Shown: positions 1 through 6,627, counted from the first letter of the stretch. The stretch is DNA of 16,621 nt from an uncultured Clostridia bacterium (GCA_934121875.1 CAKOVG010000019.1:1-16621), one strand, 5' to 3'. Numbers and translations are program-made. The notes: generated by a model from the sequence alone, not told the origin.

Positions 1-149
1 AAGTTTGTTCCTGATTTTGATGCTGATTTAATTATTCCGTTGTCACTAAATAGTGTGTTAATGCTTACTCCTGCTAAGATTAGTAGCACTACAATAGTGA
101 TAACCAGTGCTATTAATGTAATACCTTTTGTGTTTTTAATTTTTTTCAT
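1..149 (-). CDS. Type IV prepilin-like protein, N-terminal part (runs off window)
   Basis: Reading the minus strand from the ATG at 149 gives 49 residues before the window edge. The protein starts MKKIKNTKG followed by ITLIALVITIVVLLILAGVSI. This is a class III (prepilin) signal: a short basic leader, a Gly at residue 9 as the prepilin peptidase cut point, then a single hydrophobic helix of about 21 residues. The usual Glu at position +5 of mature pilins is Ala here, which is common in the clostridial ITLIALVITI family. The hydrophobic helix is followed by a short soluble segment containing DNGI, also typical of that family. The ribosome binding site AAGGAG lies just upstream (about 156-165). 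Such proteins are membrane-inserted pseudopilins or pilins; the specific role cannot be told without the C-terminal part. The family-level call is firm, the function is open. Confidence 0.75.
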   Translation of the reverse strand, partial: MKKIKNTKGITLIALVITIVVLLILAGVSINTLFSDNGIIKSASKSGTN

Positions 150-240
150 CGTTAATCTCCTTCTTTCTTTAGTTTATTAATTAGTATTTCTTTACTCATA
201 TATTTCTTTTATTTGTTAATTAATACTTCTTAATAATTTT

Positions 241-269
241 ATTATACATGACTTATTATGTACGGTCAA
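241..269 (-). promoter_or_regulatory. Sigma-A promoter for the prepilin-like gene
   Basis: On the minus strand TTGACC (269-264) and TATAAT (246-241) are separated by exactly 17 bases. Transcription would start near 234 and give a leader of about 85 bases before the ATG at 149. The region is shared with the upstream region of the divergent XRE gene. Confidence 0.6.
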
Positions 270-314
270 TACTTTAATAAATTTTGTGTTATTTTTATTT
301 TGTTGGAGGTTTAT

Positions 315-542
315 ATGAAATTTGTTAGGATTAGAAATTTACGTGAAGATAAAGATTTATATCAAAAAGATGTTGCTAAGCTATTGGGAATTTCTCAGCA
401 ATATTATTCTGAATATGAGAATGGCAAGAGGTCTATTCCTATTTTTCATTTAATGAAATTAGCAGAATTCTACAATGTTTCTGTTGATTATATTGTTGGT
501 TTTACTGATAATCCAAAGCCTTATTCTCGTAAAATATCTTAA
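315..542 (+). CDS. XRE-family (Cro/CI-type) helix-turn-helix regulator, 75 aa
   Basis: A 75-residue, single-domain DNA-binding protein. Residues about 16-38 form the helix-turn-helix (YQKDVAKLLGISQQYYSEYE with the following NGKR). The C-terminal LAEFYNVSVDYIVG segment is the usual last part of the five-helix XRE domain. No sensor or oligomerisation domain is present, so it is probably a small dimeric repressor. The frame stays open further upstream, but the ATG at 315 is chosen because GGAGG sits at 305-309, five bases before it. The gene is divergent from the prepilin-like gene and converges on a 55-aa ORF with no gap: its stop ends at 542 and the other stop begins at 543. The target is unknown; the shared intergenic region suggests it could control itself or the prepilin-like gene, which is inference. 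Confidence 0.9.
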   Translation: MKFVRIRNLREDKDLYQKDVAKLLGISQQYYSEYENGKRSIPIFHLMKLAEFYNVSVDYIVGFTDNPKPYSRKIS

Positions 543-710
543 TTATTTTCCCTTTGTCATATTTTCCATTTTATTGGTTCGTAGCTTTTGCTCCTCTAAA
601 CTCATCCATGCAAAATATGATGATACAAATTCACCATATTTTGTAACATCTTTGTATTGTTCCAAATTACTTATTTCTTCTTTTGCAAAGTTTTTTTTAT
701 TATCTTTCAT
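543..710 (-). CDS. Unrecognised 55-aa hydrophilic protein
   Basis: The minus strand holds a complete reading frame from ATG at 710 to TAA at 543. The product starts MKDNKKNFAKEEISNLEQYK, continues through EFVSSYFAWMSLEEQK and ends TKGK. It is charged, has no membrane segment or signal peptide, and looks like a mostly helical soluble protein with an aromatic centre (YFAW). AGGAG at 726-722 is followed by 11 bases before the ATG, slightly long. An in-frame GTG at 722 is too close to the Shine-Dalgarno to be a likely start. It lies 80 bases after the HAD phosphatase gene on the same strand and could be co-transcribed with it. The Shine-Dalgarno lies in the loop of a hairpin (711-751). I do not recognise the family. 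The coding call rests on amino-acid composition, the start context and the clean tail-to-tail fit with the XRE gene. Confidence 0.6.
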   Translation of the reverse strand: MKDNKKNFAKEEISNLEQYKDVTKYGEFVSSYFAWMSLEEQKLRTNKMENMTKGK

Positions 711-757
711 AAAAATGCACACTCCTATTTAATATAGTTATGTGCATTTTTTATTTT
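711..757. terminator. Hairpin with U-tail: terminator of the XRE gene, also encloses the ORF55 ribosome binding site
   Basis: AAAAATGCACA (711-721) pairs perfectly with TGTGCATTTTT (741-751) across a 19-base loop. On the plus strand it is followed by a T-rich run and can terminate the XRE transcript. On the minus strand the stem also ends in TTTTT, immediately before the ATG of the 55-aa gene, and the AGGAG of that gene is in the loop. It may therefore be bidirectional or affect translation. Confidence 0.5.
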
Positions 758-790
758 TCTATTCAATTGTTAGTTTGAATTTTCTATATT

Positions 791-1672
791 TTATTCACAA
801 TCCAAAATATATTTTTCTATTGCTTTAGCTACTCCATCATTATTATTTGTGTCTGTAACTGTTTTTCCCATTTTTTGAATATATGGTGCACTATTAGCCA
901 TTACAACGCCAAGCCCAGCATTTTCTAGCATAGTTTGATCATTTACGTTGTCTCCAATTGTCATTACTTCTTCTTTATTTATTCCTAGTTCATTAATTAA
1001 AAATTTTATTGCATTCCACTTATCTGTATTTTCATTTGTTATTTCTGTATAAAAGTACTCTATTGAATATACTTCTGTACCAAACTTTAGTAATTTTCTT
1101 GTCATATGTCCAACATCTAATACATCTATTCCATTTATCCTTCTTATTTTTCTTATTATACTATTAAAAATTATATTGTTGTTGTCACAAACTGTTATTT
1201 TTGTATAGTCACTTTCTTTTCTATTTAATACATATTGGTAAACATCATCAGTTAGATATATGTTTGTTTTTTTATTATCTGGTTTATTTGCATTCTCGTG
1301 GTTGTAAAATAAAACATTGTAGTTTAATGTTTTAGCTATTATTCCCTTTTCAGTATATATGCTGTAGTATATACTATTTTCTTCAAATATTTTTATTAAC
1401 TGTAATACTTTCTTTTGACTCAAAAATTCTTCATATACTATTTTTTGTTGTTTTAAATCATATACTATTGAACCATTTCCGCAAATCATATATTCATCTG
1501 CCCCTATTTCTGTTGCAAAATTTTGTACAGACATAGTTCCTCTTCCTGATGTTAATACTACCTTTGTTCCTTTATCTATTGCAGATTTTATTGCATTTTT
1601 ATTTACTTCTGATACTTGACCATAAGAGTCCAGTAATGTTCCATCTAAATCAATTGCTACTAATTTATACAT
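791..1672 (-). CDS. Cof-type HAD-IIB family phosphatase, 293 aa
   Basis: A haloacid-dehalogenase superfamily hydrolase of the Cof/YidA type, a cytosolic Mg-dependent phosphatase acting on small phosphorylated metabolites such as sugar phosphates or flavin precursors. Motif I is DLDGT (residues 8-12, nucleophile Asp8 and acid/base Asp10). Motif II is the Ser of TSGR (41-44). Motif III is the Lys218 region of TDKWNAI, and motif IV is GDNVND (240-245) with the Mg-binding Asp241 and Asp245. The central part (about 85-200) is the C2B cap that sets substrate choice; its sequence does not tell the substrate. Length is normal for the family. The start at 1672 is supported by AGAGGT about six bases upstream. 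It has its own promoter, divergent from hpf. Family certain, substrate unknown. Confidence 0.93.
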   Translation of the reverse strand: MYKLVAIDLDGTLLDSYGQVSEVNKNAIKSAIDKGTKVVLTSGRGTMSVQNFATEIGADEYMICGNGSIVYDLKQQKIVYEEFLSQKKVLQLIKIFEENSIYYSIYTEKGIIAKTLNYNVLFYNHENANKPDNKKTNIYLTDDVYQYVLNRKESDYTKITVCDNNNIIFNSIIRKIRRINGIDVLDVGHMTRKLLKFGTEVYSIEYFYTEITNENTDKWNAIKFLINELGINKEEVMTIGDNVNDQTMLENAGLGVVMANSAPYIQKMGKTVTDTNNNDGVAKAIEKYILDCE

Positions 1673-1693
1673 TTTTACCTCTTTTCCTTTCTT

Positions 1694-1723
1694 ATTATAT
1701 TATTTTATCTTCTAGCTTGTCAA
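1694..1723 (-). promoter_or_regulatory. Sigma-A promoter for the HAD phosphatase gene
   Basis: The minus strand has the consensus TTGACA (1723-1718) and TATAAT (1699-1694) with an 18-base spacer. The start codon at 1672 is close by, so the leader is short, about 15-20 bases. Confidence 0.75.
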
Positions 1724-1743
1724 TGTATATTTTACAAAACTAC

Positions 1744-1772
1744 TTGCAAAAGAAATATAAAACATATATAAT
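1744..1772 (+). promoter_or_regulatory. Sigma-A promoter for hpf
   Basis: TTGCAA (1744-1749) and TATAAT (1767-1772) with a 17-base spacer, about 47 bases upstream of the hpf ATG. It is back-to-back with the HAD promoter. No sigma-B or sigma-H type box was evident. Confidence 0.75.
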
Positions 1773-1819
1773 ATTGTCATGCCAATGAAAATATGTAAAT
1801 TTTGGAAGGAGAGATTATT

Positions 1820-2350
1820 ATGAATATTAAAATAGTGTCTAAAGATTTAACAGCAACAGACGCAATAAAAGATTATATTGGTAAAAAATCAGAAAAATTA
1901 GAAAAATATTTTGGGGAAGACTTTGATGTTACTGCAACAATAAAAACTGAAGGTGGTTTCCAAGTGGCTGAAATGGAGGTTAAAACTCCTACTAATAGAT
2001 TCAGAGCAACAACAGAGCATAAAGATTTATATGCATCTATTGATAAAAATCTTGATATTTTAGAAGGTCAAATTAGAAAAATGAAAACTAAAAAAGATCA
2101 ACAAAATATGACAGAATCTATTCGTATTAAAGAAATGGCTCAAAGTGAGGTTCCTGTTATTGAAGGAGAAATTATTAAAACTATATATTATGGTATTAAG
2201 CCACTTTCACCAGAAGATGCTAAATTAAAATTAGAGGAAAAACCTCAAGATAAATTTTTAACATTTATAAATATTGAGACTGGAAAAGTTAATGTAATTT
2301 ATCGTTTAAAAGATAATAGCAATTTTGGATTAGTTGAGCCTGAAGCTTAA
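1820..2350 (+). CDS. hpf: Ribosome hibernation promoting factor, long form, 176 aa
   Basis: Binds the small ribosomal subunit in the decoding region and drives formation of inactive 100S dimers in stationary phase or stress. Residues about 1-95 are the S30AE (YfiA/HPF) beta-alpha fold with the basic helix QIRKMKTKK at 84-92. A linker (about 93-113) leads to the C-terminal dimerisation domain at about 114-176 (KTIYYGIKPLSPEDAKLKLE, then FINIETGKVNVIYRLKD). Having both domains defines the long form found in Firmicutes, and the length fits. The ATG at 1820 is chosen: AAGGAG (1806-1811) is well spaced for it, whereas an in-frame TTG at 1802 would overlap that site. It is a single-gene unit with its own promoter and terminator. 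Confidence 0.96.
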   Translation: MNIKIVSKDLTATDAIKDYIGKKSEKLEKYFGEDFDVTATIKTEGGFQVAEMEVKTPTNRFRATTEHKDLYASIDKNLDILEGQIRKMKTKKDQQNMTESIRIKEMAQSEVPVIEGEIIKTIYYGIKPLSPEDAKLKLEEKPQDKFLTFINIETGKVNVIYRLKDNSNFGLVEPEA

Positions 2351-2357
2351 TGTTAAA

Positions 2358-2396
2358 AAGAAGATATCTTATTGCAAGACATCTTCTTCTTTTTTT
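2358..2396 (+). terminator. Intrinsic terminator after hpf
   Basis: AAGAAGATATCTT (2358-2370) pairs with AAGACATCTTCTT (2376-2388), with one mismatch and a five-base loop, followed by a run of T to 2396. On the minus strand the same stem is followed by a shorter T run, so it may also stop SASP transcripts. Confidence 0.85.
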
Positions 2397-2436
2397 GTTG
2401 TATTAGAAAAATTGAATAACTTTTCTAGTACAACAA
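2395..2436. repeat. Long inverted repeat between hpf and the SASP gene
   Basis: TTGTTGTATTAGAAAA (2395-2410) pairs with TTTTCTAGTACAACAA (2421-2436): 16 pairs with a single G-U wobble around a ten-base loop. Neither strand has a T run after it, so it is not a standard terminator. It lies just beyond the SASP stop codon and could protect the 3' end of that mRNA or act as a second convergent barrier. Confidence 0.7.
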
Positions 2437-2454
2437 ACTAAATACAATTTACAA

Positions 2455-2649
2455 CTATTTCATGTTGTTTTCAGCTTGTTGAATCATTTTTCTAACCATG
2501 TTACCACCGATTCTACCAGCATCTTTAGAAGATAAATCTCCGTTGTATCCTTGTTTTAAGTTAACACCAACTTCGTTAGCAACTTCATATTTGAATTTGT
2601 TTAGAGCTTCCTTAGCTTCAGGAACTACTGATTTATTGCTATTTGTCAT
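2455..2649 (-). CDS. Alpha/beta-type small acid-soluble spore protein, 64 aa
   Basis: Coats and protects DNA in dormant spores and is degraded at germination. The GPR protease site is visible as YEVANEV (residues 21-27; consensus TE-I/F-ASE, cut after Glu22). The conserved DNA-binding C-terminal part is SKDAGRIGGNMVRKMIQQAE (41-60). The length of 64 is typical. The ATG at 2649 is chosen because AGGAGG lies eight bases upstream; an in-frame GTG at 2658 would overlap that site. Expression is expected in the forespore under sigma-G, and a matching -10 is present upstream. The gene shows the host forms endospores. It resembles the Ssp family but cannot be assigned to one paralogue. Confidence 0.96.
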   Translation of the reverse strand: MTNSNKSVVPEAKEALNKFKYEVANEVGVNLKQGYNGDLSSKDAGRIGGNMVRKMIQQAENNMK

Positions 2650-2714
2650 GTTCTTCACCTCCTAGAATGTGTTTATTTTTATTTTGAAAAAACATTTTTT
2701 GCTTTTTCAGTATT

Positions 2715-2743
2715 TATGATGCTCTTTTTTATTTTTTTTACAC
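2715..2743 (-). promoter_or_regulatory. Possible sigma-G promoter of the SASP gene
   Basis: The minus strand reads CATCATA (2721-2715), matching the sigma-F/G -10 pattern CATnnTA. GTGTA lies 17 bases upstream (2743-2739), an imperfect match to GnATA. The position, about 66 bases ahead of the start codon, and the forespore role of SASPs support it, but the -35 is weak. Confidence 0.4.
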
Positions 2744-2762
2744 TGGTAATTTTTTGAATTTT

Positions 2763-2783
2763 GTGATTTTTTAGCAAAATCAC
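2763..2783. repeat. Perfect 8-bp inverted repeat abutting the rpsT -35 box
   Basis: GTGATTTT (2763-2770) and AAAATCAC (2776-2783) flank TTAGC and end exactly one base before TTGTCA of the rpsT promoter. It could be an operator or chance; no regulator can be named. Confidence 0.4.
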
Positions 2784-2812
2784 TTGTCAAAATGCTTTTT
2801 GCATGATATAAT
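2784..2812 (+). promoter_or_regulatory. Sigma-A promoter for rpsT
   Basis: TTGTCA (2784-2789) and TATAAT (2807-2812) with a 17-base spacer, 41 bases before the rpsT ATG. Strong promoter, as expected for a ribosomal protein gene. Confidence 0.8.
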
Positions 2813-2853
2813 TATTTAGTCAATTTATGAACACTAAAAGGGAGGTGCAAAAT

Positions 2854-3120
2854 ATGCCAAATATTAAATCAGCAATAAAAAGAGTTAATGTTATTGAAAA
2901 GAAAACTCTTAGAAATAATATGATTAAATCAGGATATAAATCAGCTGTTAAAAAGTTTGAACAAGCTGTAGAAGCTGGAAATGAAGCAGAAGCTACTGAA
3001 TTATTAGCTTTAGCTACAAAAAAAGTAGATCAAGCTTGTACAAAAGGTGTTATTGTTAAAAACACAGCTGCTAGAAAAAAATCTAACATGGCAAAAAAAT
3101 TAAATGCAATGAAAGCGTAA
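2854..3120 (+). CDS. rpsT: 30S ribosomal protein S20, 88 aa
   Basis: Primary binding protein of the 16S rRNA 5' and 3' minor domains, needed for 30S assembly. The sequence starts MPNIKSAIKRV and is a very basic, all-helical protein with the S20 hallmarks SAIKRV, RNNMIKSGYKSAVKKF and KGVIVKNTAARKKSNMAKKL. The 88-residue length is normal. The ATG at 2854 follows GGAGGT (2841-2846) by seven bases; an in-frame ATG at 2827 lacks a ribosome binding site. It is a single-gene unit, divergent from the SASP gene. In many Clostridia rpsT neighbours the germination protease gene gpr, which is not present in this window. Confidence 0.97.
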   Translation: MPNIKSAIKRVNVIEKKTLRNNMIKSGYKSAVKKFEQAVEAGNEAEATELLALATKKVDQACTKGVIVKNTAARKKSNMAKKLNAMKA

Positions 3121-3121
3121 A

Positions 3122-3182
3122 CTTAAAAAATTGTGCACAGTTTTTTAAGACTAAAAGATGCTATCTCTAGCATCTTTTTTTT
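3122..3182 (+). terminator. Tandem hairpins ending in the rpsT terminator
   Basis: First hairpin: CTTAAAAAA (3122-3130) pairs perfectly with TTTTTTAAG (3141-3149) around a loop containing GTGCAC. Second hairpin: AAAAGATGCTA (3153-3163) pairs perfectly with TAGCATCTTTT (3168-3178) around TCTC and runs into eight T residues. The second is a textbook intrinsic terminator. Confidence 0.9.
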
Positions 3183-3263
3183 AGCAAAAATTTCCTTTGT
3201 TTTTTTCTTATTTTTATGTTAACATTTAATTAATATATATTTTAATTAAGTGAGGGATTTAAA

Positions 3264-3512
3264 GTGAATAAGTTATTATTAGAATTTAAAAATATTGATA
3301 TGAATATTATTAATTTAATGAAACATGGCATAAAATTTTCTTTTTTACTTATTATTTTTGCAAGTATAATTTTATTAACATATAATTTTTTATTTACATA
3401 CCCTATTATCTATTATGCCGGATTTTCATTATTTAAAACAAGTTTATTTTTCATGGTAAGCTTTATTATTTTCGGCTTTGCATTTAATAAAATAAAAGCA
3501 GAAATAAGTTAG
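3264..3512 (+). CDS. Small membrane protein with two predicted helices, 82 aa
   Basis: Starts at GTG 3264 (GAGGGA lies about seven bases upstream). The N-terminal 20 residues are a short amphipathic cytosolic segment. Helix 1 spans about residues 24-45 (FSFLLIIFASIILLTYNFLF) and helix 2 about 57-74 (FKTSLFFMVSFIIFGFAF), joined by a YPIIYYAG turn. The C-terminus NKIKAEIS is short and charged. No catalytic or binding motif is visible and I do not recognise the family. It follows the rpsT terminator, so it probably has its own weak promoter: TTTATG (3213-3218) and TATATT (3236-3241) are 17 bases apart. The hydrophobic pattern and the start context make it a likely real gene. Confidence 0.7.
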   Translation: MNKLLLEFKNIDMNIINLMKHGIKFSFLLIIFASIILLTYNFLFTYPIIYYAGFSLFKTSLFFMVSFIIFGFAFNKIKAEIS

Positions 3513-3550
3513 TTGTAAATATTAGTTAATAAAAGAATTAGTATATTGCA

Positions 3551-3592
3551 ATGCTGAGGCTGTTAAAGCTATGCTTGTTACAGCCTCAGTAT
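3551..3592. repeat. GC-rich nested hairpin A
   Basis: ATGCTGAGGCTGT (3551-3563) pairs with ACAGCCTCAGTAT (3580-3592), 13 pairs with one G-U. The inside can fold again as AAGC-TAT-GCTT. It has no T run directly after it. It stands out as GC-rich in AT-rich intergenic DNA and sits immediately before a second, larger hairpin. Confidence 0.7.
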
Positions 3593-3606
3593 GCCTTTAG
3601 GCTGGC

Positions 3607-3670
3607 AAAAAGCATTCAAAAGGCAAGGGCGCAACCTTTTTTGGTTGTAACCGCGTTTTGAATGCTTTTT
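3607..3670. terminator. Large bidirectional hairpin B between convergent genes
   Basis: AAAAAGCATTCAAAA (3607-3621) pairs perfectly with TTTTGAATGCTTTTT (3656-3670), 15 bp. Inside, CAACC (3632-3636) pairs with GGTTG (3643-3647) around TTTTTT. Both strands end the stem in TTTTT, so it can terminate the small membrane protein gene and gatB, which converge here. Its size and internal structure exceed what a terminator needs, so it may also be part of a repeated element or a structured RNA. Confidence 0.6.
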
Positions 3671-3688
3671 AACGAAGCAAGATGCTGA

Positions 3689-5128
3689 TTATTTTATTAA
3701 CTCATCTAAGAATAATTTATTAAGCATTTGAGGATTAGCCTTTCCCTTAGTCTCCTTCATTGCTTGACCAACTAAAAAACCTAATGCTCTATCTTTTCCT
3801 GCTTTGTAGTCTGCAATAGATTGTGGGTTATTTTCTAGTATTTTTAATACTATTTCTTTTATAGCTCCCTCATCTGAAATTTGTATCCATCCTTTTTCTT
3901 TTACTATTTCTTCAGGATTTTTTGGATTTTCAAATAGTTCTTCTAATACTTTTTTACCAATTGCAGAACTTATTGTTCCTTTATCAATTAGTATAATCAT
4001 TTCAGCTAATTGTTCTGCTGTAAATGGAATTTGAGATGGCTCAAGTTCTTTTTCATTTAATATTCTTGAAACATCTGAAAGCAACCAGTTTGCTACTGAT
4101 TTTGCATTATTACATATTGATAATGCTTTTTCAAACATATCTGACATGTGTTTTGAAGCAGTTAACATTCTTGCATCTTTTTCAGATAAATTGTATTCTG
4201 TTAAATAACGTTCTTTTCTGCTTTCTGGTAATTCTGGTAAATTGTCTTTTATATTTTGAATATATTCGTCTGATAATCTAATTGCAACTAAATCTGGTTC
4301 TGGAAAATATCTGTAATCTTGTGCATCTTCTTTATCTCTCATTGAAAATGTTTTACCAGATATATCATCCCATCTTAAAGTTTCTTGGTCAATTTTTCCA
4401 CCATCTTCAAGAACATCAACTTGTCTTTGTGCTTCATATTCAATTGCTCTTACAATTGATCTAAAAGAGCTCATATTTTTCATTTCTGTACGAGTTCCAA
4501 ACTCTTTACTTCCTTTTTTCATAACAGAAACGTTGACATCCGCTCTTAATGAGCCTTCTTGCATTTTACAATCTGATACTTCAATATATTCTAGTATAGA
4601 TTTTATTTTTCTCATATACGCTTCTGCTTCTTTAGCTGAACGCATATCTGGTTCTGAAACTATTTCTATTAGTGGAACTCCTGCTCTGTTTAAATCTACT
4701 AAGCTTCCTGCTCCAAATTCATTATGATTTAATTTTCCAGCATCTTCCTCAATATGTATTCTTGTAATTCCTATTGTCTTTTTTTCTCCATCTAATACAA
4801 TTTCTACATTTCCATGTTCACATAGAGGTTTATCAAATTGTGATATTTGATATGATTTTGGAAGATCTGGATAAAAATAATTTTTTCTATCATTTTTAGA
4901 GTCTTTTGAAATTGTGCATCCTGTTGCTAGTCCTGCTTTTACAGCATATTCAACTACTTTTTCATTTAGTACTGGAAGAGCTCCTGGCATTGCCATACAT
5001 ACTGGGCATACATGTGTGTTTGGTTCTGCACCAAATTCAGTAGAGCAGTTACAGAATATCTTTGTTTTTGTTGAAAGTTCAGCATGTATTTCTAGTCCAA
5101 TGACTACTTCATAATCTTCTATTGACAT
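3689..5128 (-). CDS. gatB: Asp/Glu-tRNA(Asn/Gln) amidotransferase subunit B, 479 aa
   Basis: The tRNA-binding and kinase-like subunit of GatCAB. It activates the side-chain carboxylate of Asp-tRNA-Asn or Glu-tRNA-Gln by ATP-dependent phosphorylation, and ammonia delivered from GatA then forms the amide. The N-terminal cradle domain has GLEIHAEL at 11-18 and the zinc pattern Cys26-x-Cys28 with Cys41-x2-Cys44 (CPVCMAMPGALPVLN). The family signature appears as LRADVNVSV, with Ala where Cys is more usual. The C-terminal part (about 330-479, including FLVGQAMKETKGKANPQMLN) is the helical and YqeY-like tail that contacts the tRNA. Length is full. AAGGAG is well placed upstream of the ATG at 5128. 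It is the last gene of aspS-gatC-gatA-gatB and starts 25 bases after gatA. Confidence 0.98.
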   Translation of the reverse strand: MSIEDYEVVIGLEIHAELSTKTKIFCNCSTEFGAEPNTHVCPVCMAMPGALPVLNEKVVEYAVKAGLATGCTISKDSKNDRKNYFYPDLPKSYQISQFDKPLCEHGNVEIVLDGEKKTIGITRIHIEEDAGKLNHNEFGAGSLVDLNRAGVPLIEIVSEPDMRSAKEAEAYMRKIKSILEYIEVSDCKMQEGSLRADVNVSVMKKGSKEFGTRTEMKNMSSFRSIVRAIEYEAQRQVDVLEDGGKIDQETLRWDDISGKTFSMRDKEDAQDYRYFPEPDLVAIRLSDEYIQNIKDNLPELPESRKERYLTEYNLSEKDARMLTASKHMSDMFEKALSICNNAKSVANWLLSDVSRILNEKELEPSQIPFTAEQLAEMIILIDKGTISSAIGKKVLEELFENPKNPEEIVKEKGWIQISDEGAIKEIVLKILENNPQSIADYKAGKDRALGFLVGQAMKETKGKANPQMLNKLFLDELIK

Positions 5129-5153
5129 TTTAAATCTCCTTTATTCAAATTTT

Positions 5154-6605
5154 TTATAAATTTGGTTTATATTTGCTTCTAAAGTTTGTTGCTTGTTCAT
5201 AAGTATATGCTGCATTTAATATAGTTTCTTCATCAAAATAATTTCCTATCAATTGCATTCCTATTGGCATATTATTGCTATCTACTCCACATGGAATTGA
5301 AATAGCAGGAACTCCTGCAATATTTACAGGAACTGTACATATATCTGATAAATACATTTCCATAGGATTTGATGATTTAGTACCAATATCAAAAGCAACT
5401 ATTGGTGAAGTAGGTGTTAATATCACATCATACTTTTCAAATGCTTTTTGAAATTCTTGTTTTACAAGTGTTCTAACTTGTTGAGCTTTTTTATAATATG
5501 CATCATAATAACCTGAAGATAGCACATAAGTGCCTAATATAATTCTTCTTTTTACTTCTGAGCCAAATCCTTCACTTCTTGAATTTTTGAATAATTCTTT
5601 TAGGTTTGTATAATTTGGTGTACGGTATCCATAACGAATTCCATCAAATCTACCTAAGTTTGAGCTTGCTTCTGCTGGTGCAATTATATAATATGTTGCT
5701 AAAGCATAGTCAGCAATATCTAAGCTAAATTCTTCTATTTCTGCACCTAGTTCTTTATATTTTTCAATTGCTTCTTGTATTTTTGCTTTTACTTCTGAAT
5801 TTATTCCTTCTCCAAAGTACTCTTTTGGAATTCCAATTTTTAAACCTTTAACATTATTCTTTAGGCATTTAGTATAGTCTTTTTTATCAGCTTCTGCTGA
5901 AGTTGTGTCTTTTTCGTCATGTCCACTAATTACATTTAATAAAAGTGCTGCATCTTTAACATCTTTAGTTATTGGACCTATTTGGTCAAGTGAAGATGCA
6001 AATGCTACTAGCCCATAACGAGATACCAACCCATAAGTTGGTTTAAGGCCTACCACTCCACAAAAGCTTGCTGGTTGACGAATTGAACCACCTGTGTCTG
6101 AGCCTAGTGCCCATGGTACCAAATTTGCCGCAACAGCTGCTGCACTTCCTCCTGATGAACCACCTGGTACTGTATTTAAGTTCCATGGATTTTTTGTTGG
6201 ATGGAAATATGAATACTCTGTTGATGATCCCATTGCAAATTCATCCATATTCAATTTTCCAAGCATTATCATATCTTCTGCATTTATTTTTTCCATAACT
6301 GTTGCATTATATGGTGAAACAAAATCTGCTAACATTTTAGAACCACATGTAGTTTTTATACCTTTAGTGCATATATTATCTTTTATTCCAATTGGAATAC
6401 CGGCTATTTCTCCTACTTCTGATTTTTTGTCAATCTCTTCTGCCCTTTTGATTGCTTCATCTGTTAATGGTGTAATAAAAGCTTGTACATCTTTTTCTTT
6501 TTCATTTATTCTATCTACATAAGCTTTAGTAATTTCGGCTGATGTTAGCTCTTTATTCTTTAATTTTTCTAAAAGTTCATGTACAGTTAATTCTGTAATA
6601 TTCAT
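5154..6605 (-). CDS. gatA: Asp/Glu-tRNA(Asn/Gln) amidotransferase subunit A (amidase), 483 aa
   Basis: The glutaminase subunit of GatCAB: it hydrolyses glutamine and feeds ammonia through a channel to GatB. It is an amidase-signature enzyme. The catalytic triad can be placed as Lys75 (in GIKDN), cis-Ser150 (in PGGSSGGSAAA) and nucleophile Ser174 (in SDTGGSIRQPAS), numbered from the ATG at 6605. That start is preferred over an in-frame ATG at 6614 because AAAGGA ends directly against the upstream ATG but lies nine bases before the second one. Length is normal for GatA. It begins about 22 bases after gatC and 25 bases ahead of gatB. No key residue is missing. Confidence 0.97.
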   Translation of the reverse strand: MNITELTVHELLEKLKNKELTSAEITKAYVDRINEKEKDVQAFITPLTDEAIKRAEEIDKKSEVGEIAGIPIGIKDNICTKGIKTTCGSKMLADFVSPYNATVMEKINAEDMIMLGKLNMDEFAMGSSTEYSYFHPTKNPWNLNTVPGGSSGGSAAAVAANLVPWALGSDTGGSIRQPASFCGVVGLKPTYGLVSRYGLVAFASSLDQIGPITKDVKDAALLLNVISGHDEKDTTSAEADKKDYTKCLKNNVKGLKIGIPKEYFGEGINSEVKAKIQEAIEKYKELGAEIEEFSLDIADYALATYYIIAPAEASSNLGRFDGIRYGYRTPNYTNLKELFKNSRSEGFGSEVKRRIILGTYVLSSGYYDAYYKKAQQVRTLVKQEFQKAFEKYDVILTPTSPIVAFDIGTKSSNPMEMYLSDICTVPVNIAGVPAISIPCGVDSNNMPIGMQLIGNYFDEETILNAAYTYEQATNFRSKYKPNL

Positions 6606-6627
6606 CTTATTCATTCCTTTCTGTTAA

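Noticed and set aside
475..732. 85-codon plus-strand frame overlapping the XRE 3' end
   Set aside because: It overlaps the XRE gene in another frame and is antisense to the better supported 55-aa frame.
761..780. Small inverted repeat ATTCAA/TTGAAT after the HAD gene as its terminator
   Set aside because: Only six A-T-rich pairs, and no U run follows on the minus strand; too weak to call.
6094..6522. 142-codon open frame antisense to gatA
   Set aside because: It is fully inside a well-conserved gatA, has no ribosome binding site and its protein is low-complexity; a shadow of the real gene.
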